Assembly: GCA_012512055.1 (NCBI GenBank)
Contig: JAAZEW010000006.1
Span: forward strand, 1-16,198
Source of the DNA: Bacillota bacterium
Lineage (GTDB): Bacteria; Bacillota_G; SHA-98; UBA4971
Direction of reading: 5' to 3'
Length of the DNA stretch: 16,198 nt
Part shown: positions 1 through 5,371 of the stretch, in pieces
Layout of the letters: each line of letters opens with the position of its first letter
How positions within the stretch are numbered: the stretch's first letter is position 1
Translations under genes and position numbers: made by a program
The notes under the pieces: model-generated
Told to the model about the DNA's origin: nothing
Database searches by the model: none
What the model saw: only the letters and a program-made list of their open reading frames with translations

Positions 1-880
1 CATCCCCCAAAGCTCTCCGGAACACCTTAGCATTCTGTTCAATTATGCTGGTAAATGGGATTACATAGATGACGCGTTCTAATCCATAGAGAGAAGCATG
101 CTTCAGCGCAAAAGCCAGTGATGATAAGGTTTTGCCGCCACCCGTAGGAACCGTCAAGCTAAATAACCCGGGGTTAAGTTCTGCCCTATCTACGCAAGCC
201 TTAAGAATATCCCCACGATACCGGTTTACTGGCGTGTCTTCAGCCGAGGCAAGGAGTTTTGCTAGGTGTTGATCAAGACGTTGTCTTAACTCAGGGATAG
301 TTGGATACTCGCTTCCGCGAATATGTGCTTTCTTGCGATCCATTACACGTTCAGTATCAAGAAAGTCAGCATCAACGAGGCAAGAGTAGAGCATTCGAAT
401 GAAGAATTGAAGGCTGAAACCCTCCTGGCCTTCTAAAAGAGATACAGGTAGTTTCATAGAGTCTCTCTTGGGAAATGGAAGACCGGCTTCCCTATATACG
501 CTGTAGTCGCGCACCTTACGCCTGAGCCGTGCAGCTAGAGACGGCTCGTCCGCTGTGCTTCCGTAATCAGGTATACCGGCATGATGTCCTGCCACCACGT
601 ACGAAAGGACAGTGCCGATAGCTTGTCCATATAGTGTAATTGCTTGCTGAGCTCCTGCAGTGGAGTGATCTACCCTAAGAGGAGCCCCATTCAGACGTTG
701 TTGGAACTCTTCGGAGAATTTCCCCAGGTCATGAAGAAGGCCTGTACTACATCCGTACTCCCTTGCGTCAAACACTGAGGCGAATTCTCTGGCCAGCTCC
801 GCTACGGATATAAGATGTTCTTCCACAAGCTGCCAATCAGCTTTGTCAGTGCCGTTGGTGTGCGCATAATAGACAGTCAT
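1..880 (-). CDS. cas3: CRISPR-associated Cas3 HD nuclease-helicase, N-terminal part
   Basis: The frame starts at an ATG at 878-880 and stays open for 293 codons to the left edge, where the gene continues. The N-terminal HD nuclease domain is clear: H50-D51 in LLHDLGKF, a DHSTAGA segment, and a GHHAG motif at G98-G102. The SF2 helicase then begins, with a Walker A motif TVPTGGGKT at residues 243-251 followed by the helicase strand RVIYVIPFTSIIEQ. In the Cas3 family the HD domain degrades the displaced DNA strand and the ATPase unwinds it after Cascade has found its target. The HD-then-helicase order and the wording resemble type I-C Cas3. A GGGAGAG ribosome site lies about 11 nt upstream. cas3 is usually first in type I-C operons, so cas5/cas8c/cas7 and an array are expected left of the window. 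Motifs beyond Walker A cannot be judged here. Confidence 0.93.
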   Translation of the reverse strand, partial: MTVYYAHTNGTDKADWQLVEEHLISVAELAREFASVFDAREYGCSTGLLHDLGKFSEEFQQRLNGAPLRVDHSTAGAQQAITLYGQAIGTVLSYVVAGHHAGIPDYGSTADEPSLAARLRRKVRDYSVYREAGLPFPKRDSMKLPVSLLEGQEGFSLQFFIRMLYSCLVDADFLDTERVMDRKKAHIRGSEYPTIPELRQRLDQHLAKLLASAEDTPVNRYRGDILKACVDRAELNPGLFSLTVPTGGGKTLSSLAFALKHASLYGLERVIYVIPFTSIIEQNAKVFRRALGD

Positions 881-1060
881 CTCACACATCTCTCCCACAC
901 CGTATAAGCCTTTCAAGTCTCATGGAAGCTACGAACTGGCACCGTATGGTTGGCATAAAGTAGGCCTATGAATTGTCTTGTGCAATATCCCCTAAATACG
1001 CCAGACTACCTTTGTTTTCTTCTCGTTACAGATTTATCCTTCTTTGCCCTCCTTGATCTG

Positions 1061-1222
1061 CATAAGAATCAAGATTCCTCCAACAAGTAGGGTAATTACG
1101 TCTTTTTCTTCTAGACTGATGTTAGAATAGGTCTGTACACACAGTTACTGTACTAAAAAAGTTATGTGCCTGATTACTATTTCGTCGCGGTGGGCGAGTA
1201 GGGCAAGCCGGCAGAAAGAGAA
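1061..1222. repeat. 162-bp long direct repeat, copy 1
   Basis: This stretch aligns without gaps to 4337-4498; by eye about three quarters of positions agree. The best-kept blocks are the left end (GATTCCTCCAACAAGT), a central AGAATAGGTCTGTA and the right end (GGGCAAGCCGGCAGAAAGAG). Read on the minus strand, one frame runs through both copies, but this copy has a TAA in the middle and ATA where copy 2 has ATG, so it looks like decayed coding sequence or a non-coding element. The frame here encodes LAHRDEIV, identical to a segment of the helicase at 5372-7732. It lies in the 500-nt gap between cas3 and the HEPN gene; the rest of that gap (881-1060 and 1223-1309) shows nothing I can name. Confidence 0.8.
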
Positions 1223-1309
1223 GCATGATAGCATCCGACAGTGATTCCGTGCTAATGTGCTGATCAAGAGTGTAAAGTATCAGCAGGTGATCCGGTGCTG
1301 TTCATCTAG

Positions 1310-1338
1310 TTGAATGGTCCTGGCACACGTGGTACAAT
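1310..1338 (+). promoter_or_regulatory. Promoter of the HEPN/MNT operon
   Basis: A -35 box TTGAAT (1310-1315) is separated by exactly 17 bp from a -10 box TACAAT (1333-1338), a near-consensus housekeeping promoter. It predicts transcription from about 1345, leaving a short leader before the start codon at 1380. This argues against the longer reading frame whose first ATG (1314) lies inside the -35 region. Confidence 0.75.
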
Positions 1339-1379
1339 CATGTTGTGACATACTCGCGCCTATGAAAGGAGTAGCTGTC

Positions 1380-1772
1380 ATGCGTGAAGAAGCACGGTTT
1401 TGGGTTGATGACGCCGTATGGGATTTAGAGTGCGCCCAAGACATGCTCGATAATGAGAGGTATAACTACGCAGTATGGCTCTCCAGGCAAGCAGCTGAGA
1501 AGCTCCTTAAGGCTTGCTATCTCATTGTTCTTAGATCTCCGGTTCCTAGGGATCACAACCTGTTGGTTCTTGGCAGAGAGTGCTTTGGCCCCGCAATAGC
1601 AGAAGTTAACTCACAGCTAACCTTCTTGAATCCGCACTATACAACAACCCGATATGTCGATGCAGCCCTTGGAGCCCCGAAGGACATATATGACCGCGGC
1701 TTTGCGGAACAGGCGTTGACAAAAGCACGGGAGGTGTTCCAGTGGATTCGTTCGAAGGTGAGCTTAGACTAG
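1380..1772 (+). CDS. HEPN-domain protein, putative toxin RNase of a HEPN/MNT pair
   Basis: This 130-residue protein belongs to the HEPN family: an all-alpha fold with the first-helix signature WLSRQAAEKLLKA (residues 33-45) and an R-x6-H pair at R52 and H59 matching the HEPN RNase motif. In HEPN/MNT toxin-antitoxin modules the HEPN partner is an RNase toxin and the nucleotidyltransferase is the antitoxin, which for HepT/MntA acts by adding AMP to a HEPN tyrosine. The residue two after H59 is Leu rather than the Tyr of the HepT R-x4-H-x-Y motif, so the modified site, if any, must differ. Start at 1380 was chosen because AAAGGAG (1365-1371) sits 8 nt upstream and a good promoter ends at 1338. 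The stop overlaps the next gene by 31 bp, implying coupled translation. Confidence 0.88.
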   Translation: MREEARFWVDDAVWDLECAQDMLDNERYNYAVWLSRQAAEKLLKACYLIVLRSPVPRDHNLLVLGRECFGPAIAEVNSQLTFLNPHYTTTRYVDAALGAPKDIYDRGFAEQALTKAREVFQWIRSKVSLD

Positions 1773-2065
1773 CAGACATCCGAAAATTCCTTCGCAGGGT
1801 GGGCGCAGGTCGGGGTATCCTTTTTGGTTCCCGGGCACGTGGTGACTATCTTCTTTCAAGCGATGTAGATCTCATCGTCATCAGCGATAACTTTGCTGAT
1901 ATAAGCTTTCCACGGCGAATGGTGTTCCTCCATGAACACTGGGACCTTCCTTACTATCTCGAAGGGCTGCCATATACTGAAGAAGAATTTGCACGCCTGA
2001 AACATACTAGCAGCGTAGTGCGGGATGCGATGAGATATGGTATTGAGGTCTATCCGGAGCAGTGA
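1742..2065 (+). CDS. Minimal nucleotidyltransferase (MNT), antitoxin partner of HEPN
   Basis: This 107-residue protein of the NTP_transf_2 fold has the full signature: G29-S30 in LFGSRARGD, then D41 and D43 in SSDVDLIV, the metal-binding pair of the GSx10DxD motif. The segment LEGLPYTEEEF offers E74 as a possible third acidic ligand. In characterised HEPN/MNT systems this enzyme neutralises the HEPN RNase, in some cases by AMPylation or oligo-AMPylation. It starts with GTG at 1742, with GGGAGG (1729-1734) 7 nt upstream, inside the 3' end of the HEPN gene. No plus-strand terminator is visible after its stop; the hairpin at 2105-2133 faces the other way. Confidence 0.88.
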   Translation: MDSFEGELRLADIRKFLRRVGAGRGILFGSRARGDYLLSSDVDLIVISDNFADISFPRRMVFLHEHWDLPYYLEGLPYTEEEFARLKHTSSVVRDAMRYGIEVYPEQ

Positions 2066-2099
2066 GTTTCACATGTGCAGTATCATGGTAGACATGGAG

Positions 2100-2133
2100 A
2101 AAAAAGGGGAGCCGTGGCAAAATCGGCTCCCCT
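2100..2133 (-). terminator. Intrinsic terminator of the HTH/NucS-like unit
   Basis: A perfect 10-bp stem (2105-2114 with 2124-2133, AGGGGAGCCG against its complement) encloses a 9-nt loop. On the minus strand it is followed by a run of six T (2105-2100). It lies about 100 nt past the stop at 2236. On the plus strand the stem is followed by ATTGG rather than T residues, so it would not serve HEPN/MNT well. Confidence 0.85.
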
Positions 2134-2235
2134 ATTGGAAGGAAGGTAGGTAGAAAATGTCGGATGCTATTGGCTAGGTTCGCAATGATAAAGACAAAGT
2201 TTGTCCCATGCTGCGAGTATGACTTCAGCAGGGTA

Positions 2236-3144
2236 TTATTCCTTAGGAAGGTTACACCGCTGGAGCAATGAATCGATTCCTTCGATAAAACTGTAACCAA
2301 CCGGAATGAGTTCCTCCACAACCTCATTCGTATTACTCCAGTTTGTCCCTGGCAACCTGTACATTTGATAAATACTGTACCACCTATGATTCATGATCTT
2401 GACCCAGCTCTTTAGCCCCTCCTGCACGAACCCTTCATCTGCAATACGCCCCTTGACTGGGGATTTTAGAACTCGAGATATTTCGCCAGACATGCCGAGA
2501 AAGATCGTATAGGCATCCGCGCGTCGTTTTGAATACTTCTGGTCCAGGTCTACCACAAACGCGAAACGAAAACCATCGGGAACCCTATTGGAGAAATAGA
2601 AGTTGAAGTAGTCATTTCCTCTCCACCGTATGAGCAAGCGATCTTTCAAGCTGCCCCTATGATCGAAATGGATGGTGGGGAGCTCATCCTGCAAGTGCTC
2701 ATACATTGTGTGAAGAACGGTCAACCTGGCGTCTTTCATATCAGGTGGGATGCTGGTTCTGCGCCCATGACCTTTGTTCATCTTCAGTTCATTCTCCCAT
2801 TCTGGTTTAATCCTAAGGAGGGATTTACGGTCTATCTTCTTGAATTCAAATCCCCGCCTTTGTAGCAAGTCGGGAATCCCCGGCTTCGCCTCAAGTGCTG
2901 CCAGAATAAATCGGCTCGCCTCATGGCTTTTTCTCACTGCTTCGTATTGCTCCACTTGAATGACAGCCCTCTTGCCTGCAGTCCACTTCACTTCTACGTA
3001 TGCTTTCTCCCCACTAGGATCTTGACATAGAATGTCACATCGCAGGCCTTCTCCGATTGGAGCCTCATACTCAAGAAACCGCAACCCTGGTTCTATCAAC
3101 TCAGGATGATCACCCAAGACTTGATGCAACTCACTCTCATGCAT
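2236..3144 (-). CDS. NucS-like PD-(D/E)xK endonuclease-domain protein
   Basis: The 302-residue product has an N-terminal domain (about residues 1-110) resembling the nuclease domain of NucS/EndoMS (DUF91): D37 in RCDILC, E51-V-K53 in YVEVKW, and Q63 in VIQVEQYEA, the metal-binding and catalytic set of the PD-(D/E)xK superfamily. In NucS this domain is C-terminal and cuts mismatched or branched DNA; here it is N-terminal and joined to about 180 residues I do not recognise, containing a strand-rich FNFYFSNR...FAFVVDLD segment. The start is fixed by GGGAGG 8 nt before ATG 3144. It is last in a minus-strand unit after an HTH protein and is followed by an intrinsic terminator. A defence or DNA-repair nuclease is plausible. 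The nuclease fold is fairly sure; the target is unknown. Confidence 0.8.
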   Translation of the reverse strand: MHESELHQVLGDHPELIEPGLRFLEYEAPIGEGLRCDILCQDPSGEKAYVEVKWTAGKRAVIQVEQYEAVRKSHEASRFILAALEAKPGIPDLLQRRGFEFKKIDRKSLLRIKPEWENELKMNKGHGRRTSIPPDMKDARLTVLHTMYEHLQDELPTIHFDHRGSLKDRLLIRWRGNDYFNFYFSNRVPDGFRFAFVVDLDQKYSKRRADAYTIFLGMSGEISRVLKSPVKGRIADEGFVQEGLKSWVKIMNHRWYSIYQMYRLPGTNWSNTNEVVEELIPVGYSFIEGIDSLLQRCNLPKE

Positions 3145-3172
3145 GTTTTTACCCTCCCGAAATGGAATTGGT

Positions 3173-3274
3173 TTACGTCTTAAGATCCCTTGTTGACATC
3201 ATGCCATTGTTGAAACTCTTTTTAGAAGGCTTCCACACAACATAGTCACTGGCTACGCTTGTCACATCAGCCAT
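3173..3274 (-). CDS. Possible 33-residue small protein between HTH and nuclease genes
   Basis: An ATG at 3272-3274 opens a 33-codon frame ending in TAA at 3173-3175. The ATG lies 8 nt inside the end of the upstream HTH gene (whose TGA is 3267-3269), an arrangement typical of translational coupling. The product, ending in KSFNNGMMSTRDLKT, is basic and polar with no membrane segment; I recognise no family. No good ribosome site is visible, so it would rely on coupling. It fills most of the 122-nt gap before the nuclease start. It could instead be untranslated spacer or the remnant of a former C-terminal extension of the HTH protein. Confidence 0.35.
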   Translation of the reverse strand: MADVTSVASDYVVWKPSKKSFNNGMMSTRDLKT

Positions 3275-4097
3275 TCTTATCAGTGGTGTTGCTATCAGTG
3301 TCGGGAAACTTAGAGGCAAACGGCCCGTGAATCAACCATTTCCTTGCCTCCTTCAGTCTTGCCTCATCACCATACTCAAATATATATGATATGAGAGTCC
3401 TCCTTAAGAGACGTAGGTCATTCGCATCAGGCTCCTTTCGAAAGGTATCTCTATAGATCTCGCTTATCAATGCCACGGGCGCCCTGAACCAGTCTTCGTC
3501 AAAGGCCAGGTGTAGAAGGCGGGTTCTCATCATCGGAGGCATCTCGAATGCGCCATCGTAAAACATCACACTACCTTGTTTTCGAAGTTCCTGCAGGTTT
3601 GGAGTTATCAGCCCGATGTCTTCAAGGACATGATCAAGTTCCACAACAGACCAGAGCTCAAAGTAGACATCCATATCGTCTGCAATACCATATTCCTGCT
3701 TCAGGGATGAGGCAGGGGTGGAAGCGTAGCTAACCAACTCCTTGTCGGAAAGTATTCTGTACCCAATCAGCGGACTACTTTCAGGGAAGCCTGCCCAAAT
3801 TAGAACAATCCCCATAGGGACATAATCTGCTGCTTTTTCCTCGTGAGTCTCGTTGTAGATGAATCTTGCTATTGCATCGGCAGGGACATACCAATTCCGA
3901 CCTAGCTTTCTGGCAAAGAGCTTGCCCTCTCGTATGTACTGGCGGACAGTCACGGGACTCAGACACAGCGCCTTGGCCACATCTTTCACTACATAGTGAT
4001 CTTGGTATTCCGTTTGTGGCCCACCAATTTCCCCCCAAGCTTCTAGCCCCTCTTGAATATCAGACTTCAGAGAATTGAACCATTCCAGATGCTTCAT
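3267..4097 (-). CDS. Excisionase-type (HTH_17) DNA-binding protein with unknown C-terminal domain
   Basis: The 276-residue product carries a winged helix-turn-helix of the excisionase/HTH_17 type at about residues 34-80: YVVKDVAKALCLSPVTVRQYIREGKL followed by the wing ARKLGRNWYVPADAIARFI. The remaining 190 residues are acidic and not recognisable to me; they include a WAGFPES segment and an ELWSVVELDHVLEDIGLI segment. It is first in the unit that also encodes the NucS-like nuclease. The promoter before it is overlapped by a tandem CGATGA array, so autoregulation is likely. The start at 4097 is the only sensible one; GGGAGG lies about 13 nt upstream, a rather long spacing. The C-terminal region might sense a signal or bind the nuclease; this is a guess. 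Confidence 0.75.
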   Translation of the reverse strand: MKHLEWFNSLKSDIQEGLEAWGEIGGPQTEYQDHYVVKDVAKALCLSPVTVRQYIREGKLFARKLGRNWYVPADAIARFIYNETHEEKAADYVPMGIVLIWAGFPESSPLIGYRILSDKELVSYASTPASSLKQEYGIADDMDVYFELWSVVELDHVLEDIGLITPNLQELRKQGSVMFYDGAFEMPPMMRTRLLHLAFDEDWFRAPVALISEIYRDTFRKEPDANDLRLLRRTLISYIFEYGDEARLKEARKWLIHGPFASKFPDTDSNTTDKNG

Positions 4098-4123
4098 GGT
4101 TCGGATGGCACCTCCCTAAGCGA

Positions 4124-4162
4124 TCATCGTATCATCGCACCATCGATGTCATCGTATCATCG
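4124..4162. repeat. Tandem operator array before the HTH gene
   Basis: Two exact copies of TCATCGTATCATCG lie at 4124-4137 and 4149-4162, 25 bp apart, with a partial CATCGATG between them. On the minus strand this reads as a run of CGATGA-like hexamers. It covers the -10 box and the transcribed leader of the HTH gene, a position suited to repression. The HTH protein encoded just downstream is the obvious candidate binder. Confidence 0.7.
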
Positions 4163-4179
4163 ATTTATGGTTATGTCAA
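4151..4179 (-). promoter_or_regulatory. Promoter of the HTH/NucS-like unit
   Basis: On the minus strand a perfect TTGACA -35 box (4174-4179) stands exactly 17 bp before a TACGAT -10 box (4151-4156). The -10 lies inside the second 14-bp operator repeat. This is the strongest promoter match in the window, consistent with a tightly repressed gene. Confidence 0.8.
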
Positions 4180-4336
4180 CAAGATTTCTACATGAATGGA
4201 ATAGTTTTCCGACAGAGATCTCTTGTCCAGCTAAATGGCGTTGGACATATTGGATTTGATAGAAAACACAACCCTAGACTTAGGAGCTATACCCAGTGCC
4301 TTGGAACCATCCCACACCTTCTATGGTCCTCCGGTA

Positions 4337-4498
4337 CATAAGAATAGGGATTCCTCCAACAAGTTGGGCGATTGGATCTTTTTCTTCGAAACTGGTGTCA
4401 GAATAGGTCTGTAGGTATAGGAGGTGTACGAAAGAGGTCATATGCCTGGTTACTATTTCGCCGAGGTAGGCCGGTAGGGCAAGCCGGCAGAAAGAGAA
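4337..4498. repeat. 162-bp long direct repeat, copy 2
   Basis: Second copy of the sequence at 1061-1222, same length and orientation, no gaps. On the minus strand the shared frame is uninterrupted here and continues leftwards from an ATG at 4442-4440 for about 53 codons (QTYSDTSFEEKDP...LVGGIPILM), but the start lacks a ribosome site and copy 1 is broken, so I do not call a gene. With copy 1 it brackets the HEPN/MNT and HTH/NucS modules. The surrounding gene-free stretch (4180-4336, 4499-4566) shows nothing else I can name. Confidence 0.8.
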
Positions 4499-4566
4499 CT
4501 CGTCTCCAGACCACCGGAATACCTCTCATACAAAAGAAGACAGCCGGATTTCTCCGAGTGTCCCTT

Positions 4567-4606
4567 ATTAGCTTCCTTCAAAGGAGGCCAACCTTTGGAA
4601 GCTAAT
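4567..4606. other. Hairpin downstream of the helicase-HIT unit
   Basis: A perfect 10-bp inverted repeat (ATTAGCTTCC at 4567-4576 with its complement at 4597-4606) encloses a second 5-bp stem (AAAGG/CCTTT) offset by a 3-nt bulge. It lies 30 nt beyond the restored stop of the small protein gene. No T-run follows on either strand, so it may be a weak or Rho-assisted terminator, or an mRNA-protecting structure. Confidence 0.45.
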
Positions 4607-4636
4607 CTTGAATGCTTAATTGTGATCTTCTCCTGC

Positions 4637-4961
4637 CTACTCGGTTAACGGCCATATGGGATCAATATCGCCTTCCCAATCTTTAGCATAGTAATTCTGT
4701 TTAACCCCCCAGACGATATTTCAAATCCGTCAATACCCTGAAAAGTGGTGCTTTTGTTGGATTGGTTATGCCATGTAAGGGGCTATCGCGCTCAAAAATC
4801 AAAGCAGCGAAATCCATATACTTCATGTCGTTTAGGTAACGCAGGTAAGCACGTCTCAGGAAATCAACATGAGACTGAGGCCACTCAGTCAAATCATACT
4901 CAAGCCCTGTTCTTGTCTTATATATCAATCTTTCTTTGCCTCCCAAGCGCAGGCCAAGCAT
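4637..4961 (-). pseudogene. Small conserved-looking protein, frameshifted at a G6 run
   Basis: An ATG at 4961 with AAGGAG about 10 nt upstream opens a frame that stops after 86 codons at 4701-4703. The stop follows a run of six G on the minus strand (4705-4710). Removing one G joins the frame to another that continues ...LGVKQNYYAKDWEGDIDPIWPLTE and ends in TAG at 4637-4639, giving a natural-looking product of about 106 residues. The tail is protein-like, which makes a frameshift much likelier than a true early stop. The gene overlaps the 3' end of the HIT gene by 44 nt, so it is the third gene of the helicase-HIT unit. I do not recognise the family; LTEWPQSHVDFLRRAYLRYLND suggests a helical segment. 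Confidence 0.65.
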
Positions 4962-5361
4962 CCGGCCCCTCTCCTTCAGCAGCGTAAGGAACGAGACTCT
5001 TCTTGATGCGGCGGATGCCGCCACGTGGGTCGGGCACATCGCCACGATATCGCGGAATCATATGAACGTGTAAGTGGAATATTGTCTGTCCGGCAGATGC
5101 TCCGATGTTCACCCCTATGTTGTAGCCGTCAGGGTGGTATTCGGAGTCCAGTTTTTCCTTCACCTTAATGAGCAGGCGGGTAATCGCGTCTTTCTCATCT
5201 AACGTGGCGTCAAAATAAGTCTCTACATGCCGCTTAGGCACTATGAGGGTATGACCCTCGTTTACAGGATACCTATCGAAGAAGGCTAGAGCTAGTTCAT
5301 TCTCTGCGATTATTTCATCTTTCGGTATGTTACAGAATATACACTCAGACAACAGCCTCAT
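4918..5361 (-). CDS. HIT-domain (histidine triad) protein
   Basis: The 147-residue product is a histidine-triad nucleotide hydrolase or transferase. The triad is complete: H96-L-H98-V-H100 in IFHLHVHMIPRY, preceded by the usual EGHTLIVPKRH at 35-45 and NIGVNIGASAGQTI at 81-94. C7 and C10 in CIFCNI form the usual N-terminal cysteine pair. HIT proteins cleave the phosphoramidate or phosphodiester bond of AMP-linked compounds using the middle His as nucleophile. The start ATG at 5361 follows the helicase stop by 10 nt; AAAAGG directly abuts the ATG, so a slightly different start is possible. The position between a PLD-helicase and a small protein suggests that the three act together, perhaps in defence. 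The HIT gene itself looks intact although both neighbours are damaged. Confidence 0.9.
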   Translation of the reverse strand: MRLLSECIFCNIPKDEIIAENELALAFFDRYPVNEGHTLIVPKRHVETYFDATLDEKDAITRLLIKVKEKLDSEYHPDGYNIGVNIGASAGQTIFHLHVHMIPRYRGDVPDPRGGIRRIKKSLVPYAAEGEGPDAWPALGRQRKIDI

Positions 5362-5371
5362 CCTTTTCGTA

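Noticed and set aside
1314..1379. Upstream extension of the HEPN frame to the ATG at 1314
   Set aside because: It overlaps a TTGAAT-17-TACAAT promoter, and the ATG at 1380 has AAAGGAG at ideal spacing.
2193..2205. GACAAA-G-TTTGTC inverted repeat between MNT and the nuclease
   Set aside because: Only 6 bp with a 1-nt centre, downstream of both flanking genes; likely chance.
2007..2327. 106-codon minus-strand frame
   Set aside because: It overlaps the ends of the MNT and nuclease genes and spans the terminator; composition is not protein-like.
4278..4442. About 53-codon minus-strand frame in repeat copy 2
   Set aside because: No ribosome site, and the other repeat copy has a stop in the middle and no ATG, so constraint is not supported.
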